Shown one piece after another: positions 38,675 through 51,130 of a stretch of 64,000 nt of DNA. A program made the translations under genes and the position numbers. The stretch's first letter is position 1. Each line of letters opens with the position of its first letter. The notes under the pieces are model-generated. The model worked only from the letters and a program-made list of their open reading frames with translations, had not been told where the DNA came from and did not search any database. Source of the DNA: Mycobacterium decipiens (GTDB lineage: Bacteria > Actinomycetota > Actinomycetes > Mycobacteriales > Mycobacteriaceae); the NCBI RefSeq assembly GCF_963853665.1, contig NZ_OY970459.1:3782001-3846000 (forward strand), read 5' to 3'.

Positions 38675-40543
38675 TCAGTCGTTATCCATTGACCCCGGTG
38701 TCGTCTTGGATACCTGCACCAGGAACTCGTAGTTGTTCTTCGTTTTGCGCAGCTGCGACATCAACAGGTCGATGGCTTGGTGCGAATCCAGGCCCGACAG
38801 CACCCGGCGCAGCTTGTGCACGATGGCGAATTCGTCGGGTGACAGCAGCAGCTCGTCCTTGCGGGTGCCGGACGGGTTGACGTCGACCGCGGGGAAAACC
38901 CGCCGCTCAGAGATCTTGCGATCCAGCTTGAGCTCGGCGTTGCCGGTGCCCTTGAACTCCTCGAAGATGACCGTGTCACCGGTGGAGCCGGTTTCGACCA
39001 TCGCGGTGGCGATGATGGTCAGCGACCCGCCCTCCTCGATATTGCGGGCGGCGCCGAGGAAGCGCTTGGGCGGATACAGCGCGGTGGAGTCGACACCACC
39101 GGACAGGATGCGGCCCGACGCCGGCGACGCGTTGTTGTAGGCGCGGCCCAGCCGGGTGATCGAGTCGAGCAGCACCACGACGTCCTTGCCCTGCTCCACC
39201 AGCCGCTTGGCGCGTTCAATGGCCAGCTCGGCGACCGACGTGTGGTCCGACGGCGGCCGGTCGAAGGTTGATGCGATGACCTCGCCTTTGACCGAGCGCT
39301 GCATGTCGGTGACCTCCTCCGGCCGCTCGTCGACGAGCACGACCATGAGGTGGCATTCCGGGTTGTTCTTGGTGATCGCGTTGGCGATATCCTGCAGGAT
39401 CGTCGTCTTGCCCGCCTTGGGCGGCGACACGATCAGTGCGCGCTGGCCCTTGCCGATCGGCATGATCAGGTCGATGACCCGGGTGGTGAGCCGCTCTGTG
39501 GTGGTTTCCAGACGAAGCCGCTGGTTGGGGTACAACGGCGTCAGCTTGGAGAAATCCGGCCGCTTCTTGGCGTCATCGACCGATCCGCCGTTGATGCTGT
39601 CCAGGCGGACCAGCGGGTTGAACTTCTGCCGCTGGTTGGGTTGCTCGCCTTCTTTGGGCACTCGGACCGCACCGGTCACCGCGTCACCACGACGCAAGCC
39701 GTTCTTGCGGACCATGTTCATCGACACGTACACGTCGTGCGGACCGGCCAGGTACCCGGAGGTGCGCACGAACGCGTAATTGTCGAGGACATCGAGGATG
39801 CCGGCTACCGGCTGGACGACGTCGTCCTCACGCAGTTCGGCTTCGGCGCCGTCGCCGGATCGTTCGCCGCGGCGCCGGCGGTCGCGGAATCGGCGTCCAC
39901 GCCGGCCCTGGCGCCCCTCGCCGTCCTCGTCGCCGCGCGCCTGCTGACCGCCCGCGGCTTGCTGGTCACCGCTTTGATCGCTGCCCGCGTCGGTTCCGCG
40001 CTCCTCGGTCTTGGTGTCCCGTTGGCCGCCTTGGCGGCTGTTCGCCTCGCCGGTGGCCGTGCCGTCGCGCTCCGATTCGGCGGCACTTGTCCCAGCGCCG
40101 GCCGCGGTTGGTCCCGCTTCCCGGGTGGCGCCGCGTCGCTCCCGGCGGGCCTGTTGGCCTTGGGAATCGCCCCGTTCGGTTTGGGTCTGGTCCCCTTCGG
40201 CGGCCGGTGCCTCAGCACTGGGCGGAACGTCACTCTTGTCGGGCCGTTGAGCGGATCGCTCACCGGCTGGGGCCCCGTTGGCCTGTCGCCTGACTTCCTG
40301 AATCGCGGCGATCAGTTCGTTTTTCCGCATACCCGACGTTCCCTTCACACCGGCCTGATTGGCCAGCGCGCGCAGTTCGGGCAGCACCATGGTAGCCAGC
40401 GAGCCGGCCAGCTCGTCGGTCTTGTCGGTCTTGACGGTCTTGACGTCTCGAGTTTCTGTGACGTCTGAAGTGTCTGTGGCGGCGGAATCCGACAGCTTGC
40501 TATCGGTACTTTCGCCAGCCGCAATGAGGTCCGTATCGGTCAC
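38675..40543 (-). CDS. rho: Transcription termination factor Rho
   Basis: A 622-residue RNA-dependent hexameric ATPase. An N-terminal helical Rho_N domain (about 45-90, LPELRALANQAGVKGTSGMRKN) is followed by a disordered Arg/Glu/Gln/Gly-rich insertion (about 90-225) typical of actinobacteria. The RNA-binding cold-shock-like domain and the ATPase come next, with Walker A PPKAGKTTILQD near residue 375. The Q-loop and R-loop regions are intact. It is about 20 residues longer than the M. tuberculosis protein, mostly in the insertion. The start is a GTG at 40543 after GGAAAGGAAATCC. Confidence 0.95.
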   Translation of the reverse strand: MTDTDLIAAGESTDSKLSDSAATDTSDVTETRDVKTVKTDKTDELAGSLATMVLPELRALANQAGVKGTSGMRKNELIAAIQEVRRQANGAPAGERSAQRPDKSDVPPSAEAPAAEGDQTQTERGDSQGQQARRERRGATREAGPTAAGAGTSAAESERDGTATGEANSRQGGQRDTKTEERGTDAGSDQSGDQQAAGGQQARGDEDGEGRQGRRGRRFRDRRRRGERSGDGAEAELREDDVVQPVAGILDVLDNYAFVRTSGYLAGPHDVYVSMNMVRKNGLRRGDAVTGAVRVPKEGEQPNQRQKFNPLVRLDSINGGSVDDAKKRPDFSKLTPLYPNQRLRLETTTERLTTRVIDLIMPIGKGQRALIVSPPKAGKTTILQDIANAITKNNPECHLMVVLVDERPEEVTDMQRSVKGEVIASTFDRPPSDHTSVAELAIERAKRLVEQGKDVVVLLDSITRLGRAYNNASPASGRILSGGVDSTALYPPKRFLGAARNIEEGGSLTIIATAMVETGSTGDTVIFEEFKGTGNAELKLDRKISERRVFPAVDVNPSGTRKDELLLSPDEFAIVHKLRRVLSGLDSHQAIDLLMSQLRKTKNNYEFLVQVSKTTPGSMDND

Positions 40544-40777
40544 GGATTTCCTTTCCTTCCCCCGCTGATCACGTCATGCGGGGGTTCGTTGCATTCAGCA
40601 AATCGCCGAGTGCGCCCATTCATCGACTTTGCAACGGTGATCGCCATCGGCGGCGAATACGGCGAACCTCGTCCACAAGAAGAATTTGGTGGCTGTCCTA
40701 GCGGCAAGTCAGTCTGTATGCAGATGCTGCGATTGCTGGACCGCTCCGAGGATAGCCCGCTTCCTGGCCGGAAGCAA
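40544..40777 (-). promoter_or_regulatory. rho promoter and long 5' leader
   Basis: On the minus strand a clear promoter reads TTGCTT (40777-40772), a 17-base spacer, then TATCCT (40754-40749). Transcription should start near 40742, leaving a leader of about 200 bases before the GTG. A short frame inside the leader has no homologue I recognise. Long rho leaders carry autoregulatory termination sites in other bacteria; here that is only a suggestion. Confidence 0.65.
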
Positions 40778-40801
40778 GGCAAACCCCCGCAACCTTGTGG
40801 A

Positions 40802-42818
<2,017 letters not shown>

Positions 42819-42822
<4 letters not shown>

Positions 42823-44144
42823 AGGCCGTTTCCCTCCAGTCGTAGCACGCTTGCCACACCCTGCACGACGTCCAAGTCCGCGAGCGCGTCAACGGTTTCC
42901 GAGAGAGCTGCGTCGGTGGCCAGGTGCGTGACCACCACGATTCGCGCTCCCACCCGTCGACCACCTTCGTCGACCACGCCTTCCTGGCGCACCTCGGCGA
43001 TGCTCACCTCGCGTTTGCCGAACTCCGCTGCCACCGCGGACAAGACGCCAGGCTTATCGGCGACGTTCATGCTGACGTAATAGCGCGTTTCAATGAAACC
43101 CATTGGTGCCACCGGAAGTTGGGCGTATTTGGACTCGCGTGGGCCGCGGCTACCGAGAACCCGGTTGCGGGCGGCCATCACCAGGTCGCCGGTCACCGCG
43201 GAGGCGGTCGGCGCGCCGCCCGCGCCCTGGCCGTAGAACATCAGCCGTCCGGCGGCTTCGGCCTCAACCACTACGGCATTGAACGCACCATTGACCGAGG
43301 CAAGCGGATGCGACAGAGATACCAGGGCCGGATAGACACGGGCCGAAACCCGCTGCTGACCTTCATCGGTCGTGATGCGCTCACAAATCGACAGCAGCTT
43401 GATGGTGCAGCCCAGCGCGTGCGCGGATTCGAAGTCGGCCGGGGTGACCTTGGTGATGCCTTCGCGATAGACGTCGTCTGCGGTCACCCGGGTGTGGAAG
43501 GCAATCGATGCCAGAATCGCGGCCTTGGCCGCGGCGTCATAGCCTTCCACATCGGCGGTGGGATCGGCCTCCGCATAGCCCAGCGCGCTCGCGTCGGCCA
43601 GGGCTTTGTCGTAGTCGGCGCCGGTGCTGTCCATCGCCGAGAGGATGTAGTTGGTGGTGCCGTTGACGATCCCGGCCACCCGTAGCACCGTGTCGCCGGC
43701 CAGCGACTGGGTGAGCGGACGGATGACCGGAATGGCGCCCGCTACGGCCGCCTCGAAATACAGGTCGACATGGGCGCTTTCGGCGGCTTGCGCCAATTCT
43801 CCGGTGGAAGTGGACAGTAACGCCTTGTTCGCGGTCACGACGGACTTGCCGCGCTCGAGCGCGCCCAGGATGGCCTTGCGCGACGGTTCCACCGGCCCCA
43901 TCACTTCGACGACGATGTCGACATCCTCACGGGCGATGAGCTCTTCGATGTTGTCGGTAAGCAACTCGATCGGCACGCCGCGATCAGCCGCCACGCGGCG
44001 CACGCCGATGCCGCGCAGGACCAATGGGGCTCCGACACGAGCCGCGAGATCCTCGGCGCTGTCCTCGATGATGCGGACAACCTCGCTGCCGACGTTGCCC
44101 AAACCGAGTACCGCTACGCCGACCGGCTTTTCGTCACCAGCCAC
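42819..44144 (-). CDS. hom: Homoserine dehydrogenase
   Basis: A 441-residue NAD(P)-dependent enzyme (thrA in H37Rv naming) that reduces aspartate semialdehyde to homoserine. The Rossmann motif [13 protein letters not shown] is at the N-terminus, the catalytic region includes [14 protein letters not shown], and a C-terminal ACT domain (about 355-430) should give feedback control by threonine. The start is a GTG three bases after the lysA stop. Confidence 0.95.
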
Positions 44145-44147
44145 GGG

Positions 44148-45566
44148 TCACCTCACTTCCAAACTCAGTAGATCGTCGACCGTCTCCCGGCGCAGGACCA
44201 GACGGGCCTTCCCCGCGTGCACCGCCACCACGGCGGGACGGCCGACCATGTTGTAACGACTCGACAGTGAATAGCAGTAAGCGCCGGTAGCGGCAACCGC
44301 AACCAGATCGCCGGGCTGGATATCGTCGGGCACCCAGGTGTCACGCACGATGATATCGCCAGTTTCGCAATGCTTTCCGACCAGACGGGCAAGCACCGCC
44401 GGGGCATCGCTGACCCTCGAAACCAACCGGACGTCATACTGCGCGTCATAGAGCGCGGTGCGGATGTTGTCGCTCATCCCGCCGTCGACACTGACGTAGC
44501 GCCGGTGCGCTGTGGCGCTGACGTCGACGTCCTTGACGGTGCCGACCTCATACAGCGTGATGGTGCCCGGTCCTGCGATGGCGCGTCCGGGCTCCACCAC
44601 CAGCCTCGGCGACGGCAGCCCCACGGCCTGCGACTCGTTGCGCACGATGGTGCTCAGCTTTGCCGCCAGCTCGCCTATCGGCGGTGGATCGTCGGCCGGC
44701 AGATACGAGATGCCCAGACCGCCGCCGAGATCGACGGTCGAGATCTGTGTGGTCTTTTCAGGACCGAACTCGCCGACGACCTCGCGCAACAGGCCGATGA
44801 CACGGTGCGCGGCCAGCTCGAAGCCGTCCACATCGAAGATCTGCGACCCGATATGGCTGTGCAGCCCGACCAGACGCAGGTGATCGGTGGAAAAAACCCG
44901 CTGCACCGCCGCCATCGCCGCGCCGCTGGCCACCGACAGCCCGAACTTCTGGTCCTCGTGTGCGGTGGAGATGAACTCGTGGGTGTGCGCCTCCACCCCG
45001 ACGGTGAGACGCACCAGCACATCCTGGACGATTCCGGCCTCGCCCGCGATGGCGTCGAGTCGCTCGATTTCGGTCATCGAGTCCACCACGATATGGCCGA
45101 CTCCGGCTTTCACCGCGGCGGTCAGCTCCGGCACGGATTTGTTGTTGCCGTGCAGGGTAATCCGCTCCGCGGGAAAGTTCGCGTGCAGCGCGACCGCCAG
45201 CTCTCCGCCGGTGCACACGTCCAGACAGAGGCCTTCTTCGTCGATCCACCGGGCTATTTCGCTGCACAGGAAGGCCTTGGCGGCATAGTGCACGTTCGCC
45301 CCACCGCCGAAGGCGGCGGCGGTTTCTCGGCAACGAGAGCGAAAATCGTCCTCGTCGATGACGAACACCGGGGTCCCGTACTGCTGGGCAAGGTGTGTTA
45401 GCGGGATTCCGGCAACGCAGGCGACACCGCTTTTGTCGCGAGTGGTGTTGCGCGGCCACACATTCGGCGCCAGATGAAGCAGCTCGTCGGGCGACTGCGG
45501 CCGCGGCGGACTGGCTGCCGGTCGGGCCTCTTCGGCATGCCGGGGGCCGGCGGGATGGACGTTCAC
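44148..45566 (-). CDS. lysA: Diaminopimelate decarboxylase
   Basis: The last enzyme of lysine synthesis, converting meso-diaminopimelate to lysine with PLP. The PLP lysine is in HYAAKAFLC. Other visible motifs are [39 protein letters not shown], the substrate/PLP segment CETGD, and [13 protein letters not shown] propose GTG at 45566, which overlaps the argS stop by four bases (GTGA), for 472 residues. The remembered M. tuberculosis annotation is 447 residues, starting nearer to [10 protein letters not shown]. Translation coupling to argS supports the longer form. Confidence 0.93.
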   Translation of the reverse strand: MNVHPAGPRHAEEARPAASPPRPQSPDELLHLAPNVWPRNTTRDKSGVACVAGIPLTHLAQQYGTPVFVIDEDDFRSRCRETAAAFGGGANVHYAAKAFLCSEIARWIDEEGLCLDVCTGGELAVALHANFPAERITLHGNNKSVPELTAAVKAGVGHIVVDSMTEIERLDAIAGEAGIVQDVLVRLTVGVEAHTHEFISTAHEDQKFGLSVASGAAMAAVQRVFSTDHLRLVGLHSHIGSQIFDVDGFELAAHRVIGLLREVVGEFGPEKTTQISTVDLGGGLGISYLPADDPPPIGELAAKLSTIVRNESQAVGLPSPRLVVEPGRAIAGPGTITLYEVGTVKDVDVSATAHRRYVSVDGGMSDNIRTALYDAQYDVRLVSRVSDAPAVLARLVGKHCETGDIIVRDTWVPDDIQPGDLVAVAATGAYCYSLSSRYNMVGRPAVVAVHAGKARLVLRRETVDDLLSLEVR

Positions 45567-47215
45567 ATTCGCTCCGGGGCGGTGACGCCGAGTATTGCCA
45601 GCCCGTTGGCGATGACCTGGCGGGCGGCTTGGCACAGCGCTAGGCGCGCAGTATGCAGGTCGGTGGGCTGCTCGTCGCCCTGCGGCAACACTCGGCACGA
45701 GTCGTAGAACCGGTGGTAGTCGCCGGCGAGGTCTTCCAGGTAACGGCATACCCGGTGGGGTTCACGCAGTGACGCCGCCGTGTTGAGCACCCGCGGGAAC
45801 TCGCCGATGGTGCGCAGCAGGGTGCCCTCTTTGTCGTGGCTGAGCAGTTCGAGGTGGTTGGTGTCGGGGATCAGGCCGAGTTCGGCGGCGTTTCGGGCCA
45901 GCGCTGACAGCCGGGCGTGCGCGTATTGCACGTAATAGACCGGGTTTTCGTTCGACGCCGAGGACCACAGCGCCAGGTCGATGTCGATCGGGGTGTCCAC
46001 CGAGGAGCGGATCAGGCTGTAGCGCGCGGCGTCCACACCGATCGCTTCTACCAGGTCGTCGAGGGTGATCACGGTGCCCGCCCGCTTGCTCATCCGGACC
46101 GGCTGGCCGTCGCGCACCAGGTTGACCATCTGCCCGATCAACACCTCGACGGTAGCCGGGTCGTCGCCGAAGGCGGCCGCGGCGGCCTTGAGCCGGGCGA
46201 TGTAGCCGTGATGGTCGGCACCGAGCATGTAGATGCACAGGTCGAAACCGCGTTGCCGCTTATCCAGGTAGTAGGCGAGATCACCGGCGATATAGGCCGG
46301 TTTGCCGTCGCTCTTGATCACGACGCGGTCCTTGTCGTCACCAAAAGCGCTGGTGCGCAACCAGGTTGCGCCGTCCTTTTCGTAGATGTTGCCGGTTTCG
46401 CGGAGGCGGGCGATGGCCTTCTCGACACGGCCGCCGGTGTGCATCGAGTCCTCGTGGGTGTAGACATCGAAGTCGGTGCCGAATTCGTGCAGGGACCGTT
46501 TGATGTGGGCGAACATCAAGTCGACACCGATTTCTCGGAAGGTCTCCCGCAGCTCGGGGTCGGGCAGGCTCAGCGCGTCCGGCGCCTTCCGCAACACCTG
46601 CGCGGCGATGTCGGAGATGTAGGTACCGGCGTAGCCATCGGCTGGCGTGGGTTCGCCCTTGGCCGCGGCGACCAGCGAGCTGACGAAGCGGTCGATCTGG
46701 GCGCCGTGGTCGTTGAAGTAGTATTCGCGCACCACCTCGGCGCCCTGTGACGTGAGCAACCGGCCGAGGGCGTCGCCGACCGCGGCCCACCGGGTACCGC
46801 CGATGTGGATCGGTCCGGTCGGGTTGGCCGAGACGAATTCCAGGTTGATCTTGTGCGCGGCCTGCGCGTCGGAGTGACCGAAGGTCGCGGCGGCGTCGAT
46901 GACGGTGTTGACGATCTTGGCCTGTGCCGATGCCTGCAGCCGCATGTTAATGAAGCCCGGCCCGGCCACCTCCGCCGAGGCGATGCCGTCGGCCGTGGTT
47001 AGCGCCTCCGCGAGCCATCCGGCCAGTTCACGGGGGTTTGCCCCGACCTTCTTGCCCAGCTGCAGCGCCAGGTTGCTGGCGTAATCGCCGTGCTCCGCGA
47101 CGCGCGGGCGCTCCACCGTGACGGTCTGCGGTAGCGCGGACACGTCAAGGCCGCGCTCGGCGAGCACCGCGCTCGCGGTGGTTTTGAGCAGCGCAGCCAG
47201 GTCGGCGGGGGTCAC
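45563..47215 (-). CDS. argS: Arginyl-tRNA synthetase
   Basis: A 550-residue class I synthetase. The HIGH-type motif appears as [12 protein letters not shown] and the KMSKS-type motif as [11 protein letters not shown], both as in other mycobacteria. The N-terminal additional domain and the C-terminal anticodon-binding domain (DALR) are present. It begins the long minus-strand gene series. TAGGAT ends eight bases before the GTG start and may be a -10 for a very short leader. A tRNA-Arg gene lies 114 bases away on the other strand. Confidence 0.95.
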   Translation of the reverse strand: MTPADLAALLKTTASAVLAERGLDVSALPQTVTVERPRVAEHGDYASNLALQLGKKVGANPRELAGWLAEALTTADGIASAEVAGPGFINMRLQASAQAKIVNTVIDAAATFGHSDAQAAHKINLEFVSANPTGPIHIGGTRWAAVGDALGRLLTSQGAEVVREYYFNDHGAQIDRFVSSLVAAAKGEPTPADGYAGTYISDIAAQVLRKAPDALSLPDPELRETFREIGVDLMFAHIKRSLHEFGTDFDVYTHEDSMHTGGRVEKAIARLRETGNIYEKDGATWLRTSAFGDDKDRVVIKSDGKPAYIAGDLAYYLDKRQRGFDLCIYMLGADHHGYIARLKAAAAAFGDDPATVEVLIGQMVNLVRDGQPVRMSKRAGTVITLDDLVEAIGVDAARYSLIRSSVDTPIDIDLALWSSASNENPVYYVQYAHARLSALARNAAELGLIPDTNHLELLSHDKEGTLLRTIGEFPRVLNTAASLREPHRVCRYLEDLAGDYHRFYDSCRVLPQGDEQPTDLHTARLALCQAARQVIANGLAILGVTAPERM

Positions 47216-47329
47216 GAACGTCCATCCTATGGGCTGAGCGCTCGCGCCTCGAATCCATTGCGGTGGCCGGGGCGCGGTCGGAATGCGTTACTCTGGCGGG
47301 GCCCCAATGGCGCAACAGATTGTCGGTGC

Positions 47330-47402
47330 GCCCCCGTAGCTCAGGGGATAGAGCGTCTGCCTCCGGAGCAGAAGGCCGCAGGTTCGAATCCTGCCGGGGG
47401 CA
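47330..47402 (+). tRNA. tRNA-Arg (anticodon CCG)
   Basis: A 73-base tRNA. The acceptor stem GCCCCCG pairs with CGGGGGC. The D arm is GCTCAGGGGATAGAGC, and the anticodon arm TCTGC-CTCCGGA-GCAGA has CCG at the anticodon positions (reads CGG). The T arm is GCAGGTTCGAATCCTGC, the discriminator is A, and the CCA end begins as CC in the DNA. This corresponds to argV of M. tuberculosis. Confidence 0.96.
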
Positions 47403-47484
47403 CCCTATGACCAGCGGAAATGCTTGTCCGCACAGATTCGTGCAAGGGGTTAGCGACTAGCCGAGCACGATCAAACAAGCCAGG

Positions 47485-48195
47485 TCATCGCTGCGTCCGC
47501 AGTTTTGGCAGCGGATCGTCGGGGATGCCCGGGAATTGGAATTCCCGACGCTGGGAATCGATGTTGATCCCGGAGCCGTTGCGGCCGCGAATCTTGACGG
47601 GGTACTTCGCGTCCCACGGGGGCGCCTTCCCCGCCTTGATGCGGACCCGAAGTGTCCAGTTGATCCCGTGTGGCTTTTCGATAACCGAGGGATGGATGGT
47701 GTCCGGGACAACCAGGGGCAGATTGTGCAGCCGCGAGCCCTCCGGGACCGACGCCTCACCCAGCCGGGTGCGGTGGACGAGCCGCGTCTTTTCCCGCCAA
47801 CCGCCACTCACGTTGGCGGTGCCGCTGACAAACTTGCGGGTGTACTCCCGGCCTTCGAGATGTACGTCGACCGCCATGGCCATCGCGGGGTCAGCCCCAG
47901 TCGCCACGCTGAGACGCGCGGTGTCCCCGATCGTCAAATGCGACCGATCCAAACTCGTCGTCGCCTCGCGCAGTGCCCGGTACTGGATCAGGCTCTCAAC
48001 ACTCAGGTAGAGCAGAACGAGCAGACCCACGCTCATCAGCGCCACCAGCGACGGGTAAAGCCAAATCGGCCGCCAGCCGGTATGGTGGCTCGCCGATCCG
48101 GCCCATGCCGTGAGCGCCCCCCAGATGACGGTGACAATCGGCAGAACCCGCGCCGTGTCCAGCGGATTATCGGGCTCCAGCGGGGTGGGCTCCAT
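47485..48195 (-). CDS. Two-helix membrane protein of unknown function
   Basis: A 236-residue protein from the ATG at 48195 (MEPTPLEPDN), which has GGAAAG nine bases upstream. The frame is open to 48255 without a better start. Two membrane helices lie near residues 17-36 and 45-70 (IVTVIWGALTAWAG; LYPSLVALMSVGLLVLLYL), with a short loop between. The remaining 160 residues are soluble, beta-rich and proline-rich, ending PLPKLRTQR. I do not recognise the family and recall no counterpart between argV and Rv1291c in H37Rv. Codon use looks normal for the window. Confidence 0.7.
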   Translation of the reverse strand: MEPTPLEPDNPLDTARVLPIVTVIWGALTAWAGSASHHTGWRPIWLYPSLVALMSVGLLVLLYLSVESLIQYRALREATTSLDRSHLTIGDTARLSVATGADPAMAMAVDVHLEGREYTRKFVSGTANVSGGWREKTRLVHRTRLGEASVPEGSRLHNLPLVVPDTIHPSVIEKPHGINWTLRVRIKAGKAPPWDAKYPVKIRGRNGSGINIDSQRREFQFPGIPDDPLPKLRTQR

Positions 48196-48360
48196 CCGAC
48201 TCGCTTTCCATGTCGGGCGTGGGTAGCGGCGCGCTTTCGCTAGCTCGCGAACCATCTCGATCTTGCCAAGGATTTATTGAGAATCCGTAAAGGCCCGGTG
48301 CTGATTCTGAGGTCACGCAACCCAGCGCTATCCGATCAGATCAGTACCAGGAGATCCACG

Positions 48361-48696
48361 ATGTTCACTCGCCGTTTCGCCGCCTCCCTGGCTGGCACCA
48401 CCCTGACCGCCGCCACCCTCGGCCTGGCCGCGCTCGGCTTCGCCGGAACCGCCAGCGCAAGCTCGACCGATGACGCGTTCCTCGCGCAGCTGCAGGCGGA
48501 TGGGATCACACCGCCGAGCGCAGCGCGCGCCATCAGCGACGCACACGCCGTCTGCAACGCCCTCGACGAGGGCCACTCAGCCAAGGCGGTCATCAAAGCG
48601 GTGGCCAAGGCGACCGGTTTGAGCGCCGAGGGCGCCAAGACGTTCGCCGTCGACGCCGCGGCGGCCTACTGCCCGCAGTACGTCACCTCGAGCTAG
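48361..48696 (+). CDS. Secreted DUF732 protein
   Basis: A 111-residue exported protein, the counterpart of Rv1291c. A signal peptide ([20 protein letters not shown], cleavage after the A-S-A near residue 33) precedes a small all-helical DUF732 domain. Two cysteines (AVCNAL and AAYCPQY) should form its conserved disulfide. AGGAG lies well placed before the ATG. The DUF732 family is large in mycobacteria and has no known function. Confidence 0.87.
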   Translation: MFTRRFAASLAGTTLTAATLGLAALGFAGTASASSTDDAFLAQLQADGITPPSAARAISDAHAVCNALDEGHSAKAVIKAVAKATGLSAEGAKTFAVDAAAAYCPQYVTSS

Positions 48697-48746
48697 CAGC
48701 GACCACCATGATGTGGGGACCCCGGGCGGGTCCCCACCTCCTTCGA

Positions 48747-49583
48747 TTAGGGGCGAGACTCGGAGAAACGGTAACGCACGATCCACACGCCGCGCCGTCC
48801 CTGAGCGCGCCAGCGGGCGAACAGCTTCGCGATTATGCGTGTCGGCCAACGAAATTGGGCCGCCTCCGGCGCCTGTGCCCCGAGCTGCTCTTCGACGAAC
48901 GTCAGCCGCGGGTTAAGCCACTCCACCACATGTGGATCGTCAAAGCCGAAGCCCCGGTAGCCCCTTGGAATGCCCACGGACCGCAACACGCCGAGCGATC
49001 CCATCAGCCGGGCGACGATCGGCGTATAGGCGTTGAACACCAGCTCGCCACCGGCGGTGAAATGGTCGGTGAGCGCGCCGAGGATCCGCCTGTTGTCGGC
49101 TTCGGTGAGAAAGCCGAGCACCCCGTCGGCGACGACGATCACCGGACGATCCCGCGGGACGCCGTCCAGCCAACCCTCATCGGTAAGCGACGCCGCGACG
49201 AGATGCGAGCGATGCAGTTCGGGGATCACCCGTCGGCGCAGCGCGATGACGTCGTCGAGGTCGACGTCGTACCAGGCGACGGTCGCCGGCGGCGATAGGC
49301 GCTGCATTCGGGTTTCCAGCCCGCAGCCCAGCTCGACGACGACGGCGTTCGGACGCGCAGCGATAAACCCGGCGACGATCCGGTCCAGCATCCCGCTGCG
49401 CACGGCGACAGCGATCCGCACCGTGCCCGACAGCTTGATGTCGCCGTCGATGCGGCCGCACACGGTGTCGGCCAAGCGATCCCCGAGCAGCGGCCGCTTC
49501 GTCCGGGCGTCCAGCGCGCGGCCCGTGAGCGTGATCAGCAGCGTCTTCTCGACCGGGGTGAGGTGGTCGACGGGAACCGTCAT
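48747..49583 (-). CDS. LCMT-family S-adenosylmethionine-dependent methyltransferase
   Basis: A 278-residue class I methyltransferase of the leucine carboxyl methyltransferase/PPM1 family (PF04072), related to polyketide O-methyltransferases. The SAM loop is VVELGCGLETRMQRL, followed by WYDVDLDDVIALRR and the acidic VIVVADGVLGFL. The substrate is unknown. The ATG at 49583 follows GGAGGGCAAATCG and fits family starts. It diverges from the DUF2254 gene with 100 bases between. Confidence 0.85.
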   Translation of the reverse strand: MTVPVDHLTPVEKTLLITLTGRALDARTKRPLLGDRLADTVCGRIDGDIKLSGTVRIAVAVRSGMLDRIVAGFIAARPNAVVVELGCGLETRMQRLSPPATVAWYDVDLDDVIALRRRVIPELHRSHLVAASLTDEGWLDGVPRDRPVIVVADGVLGFLTEADNRRILGALTDHFTAGGELVFNAYTPIVARLMGSLGVLRSVGIPRGYRGFGFDDPHVVEWLNPRLTFVEEQLGAQAPEAAQFRWPTRIIAKLFARWRAQGRRGVWIVRYRFSESRP

Positions 49584-49683
49584 CGATTTGCCCTCCTGAG
49601 CCAACTTATCGCGGTAGGCCAGACCCTCTCCTTCTCAGGCAAACTTTCGCCCGTACCGCTCGCGGCGGGTGCATGCTTAATCG

Positions 49684-51108
49684 GTGACCGCAACTAGCCT
49701 GCTCAGCCGCCGAAAAGCGATCCTGGATTACCTACAGGGGGCGGTCTGGGTGCTGCCAACGCTCGGCGTTGCAATCGGCCTCGGGTCCGGGGCCATGCTC
49801 TCGATGATCCCGGTGAAACCCGACTCGCTGGTGGACAAGCTGATGTTTCAGGGCACCCCCGGCGACGCCCGCGGGGTGCTGATCGTGGTGTCCGCCACGA
49901 TGATCACCACCACCGGCATCGTCTTCTCGCTAACGGTCCTGTCCCTGCAGATCGCCTCCAGCCAATTCTCGGTGCGGTTGCTACGAACCTTCCTGCGCGA
50001 TATGCCCAACCAGGTGGTGCTGGCGATCTTCGCCTGCACCTTCGCCTACAGCACCGGCGGACTACACACCGTTGGCGAGCATCGCGACGGAGGCGCGTTC
50101 GTTCCCCAGGTCGCGGTCAGCGGGTCGCTCGCGCTGGCGTTCGTCAGCATCAGCGCGCTGATCTACTTCCTGCACCACCTCATGCACTCGATCCAGATCG
50201 ACACGATCATGGAGAAGGTGCGGCTGCGCACGGTGGGGCTGATCAACGAGTCCTATCCGGAACCGGACACACCCGACCGGCACGTGGAAACACCGCCCGA
50301 CCCGCCCGCCGAGGCGCTGCCGCTGCTGGCCCCGCAATCGGGCTACCTACAAACCGTCGACATCGACGACATCGCCGAACTGGCGGCAGCCAACGGACAC
50401 ACGGTGCAGCTGGTTACCTTCGTCGGCGATTACGTCACCTGCGGCGGGTTGCTCGGCTGGTGCTGGCGGCGGGGCCCGACACCGGGCAAACCAGAAGCAG
50501 ACGTCCCGCACCGCTACCTGCGTCACGTGCATATCGGTTACGAACGCACGCTGCAACAAGACATCCGGTTCGGATTGCGACAACTCGTCGACATCGCGCT
50601 GCGGGCACTGTCGCCCGCGATCAACGACCCGTACACGGCGATCCAAGTCGTGCACCATCTTTCGGCTGTGGAGTCGGTGCTGGCAGCGCGAGCACTGCGC
50701 GACGACGTGCGCCGCGACGGTGCCGGGGAACTGCTGGTCTGGATGCCGGTACCCGGCTTCGCTACCTACCTGCAAGTCGCATGTGCACAGATCCGCCGCT
50801 ACGGGACACGTGAACCGCTGGTGCTGGCCGCGCTGCTGCAGCTGCTCAGCGCGGTTGCCCAGCAGTGCGTCGACCCGTCGCGCCGTGCCGCGGTCAAGAC
50901 CCACATCGCCCTGGTGGTACGGACCGCGCAGCGCGAGTTCGCCGATGAATCCGACCGGGCCATGATTGTCGGTGCCGCAGCGCGGGCGACCGAGGTCGTC
51001 GAACGGCCCGGGACGTTGGCACCGCCCGCGTCCGCGTTCGGCCAGGTGGCTGCCGCGAAGGCGGCGGCTTCCACGATCGGGGCCGACGAACCCGGCGGCC
51101 CCGGCTAG
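49684..51108 (+). CDS. DUF2254 membrane protein
   Basis: A 474-residue protein with four membrane helices in the first 170 residues (GAVWVLPTLGVAIGLGSGAM, VSATMITTTGIVFSLTVLSL, VVLAIFACTFAYSTGGL, SLALAFVSISALIYFLHHL). A large soluble domain follows with QDIRFGLRQLVDIALRALSP and AINDPYTAIQ, the hallmark of DUF2254. The function is unknown. The start is a GTG at 49684. No signal for membership in an operon with neighbours was found. Confidence 0.85.
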   Translation: MTATSLLSRRKAILDYLQGAVWVLPTLGVAIGLGSGAMLSMIPVKPDSLVDKLMFQGTPGDARGVLIVVSATMITTTGIVFSLTVLSLQIASSQFSVRLLRTFLRDMPNQVVLAIFACTFAYSTGGLHTVGEHRDGGAFVPQVAVSGSLALAFVSISALIYFLHHLMHSIQIDTIMEKVRLRTVGLINESYPEPDTPDRHVETPPDPPAEALPLLAPQSGYLQTVDIDDIAELAAANGHTVQLVTFVGDYVTCGGLLGWCWRRGPTPGKPEADVPHRYLRHVHIGYERTLQQDIRFGLRQLVDIALRALSPAINDPYTAIQVVHHLSAVESVLAARALRDDVRRDGAGELLVWMPVPGFATYLQVACAQIRRYGTREPLVLAALLQLLSAVAQQCVDPSRRAAVKTHIALVVRTAQREFADESDRAMIVGAAARATEVVERPGTLAPPASAFGQVAAAKAAASTIGADEPGGPG

Positions 51109-51130
51109 CGACTCGGGTGTCGACCGCGGG

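Noticed and set aside
39350..40468. A 372-codon plus-strand frame in rho
   Set aside because: Antisense shadow of rho and its low-complexity insertion.
47403..47484. Prophage or island attachment at the tRNA 3' end
   Set aside because: No integrase, direct repeat or composition shift was seen nearby.
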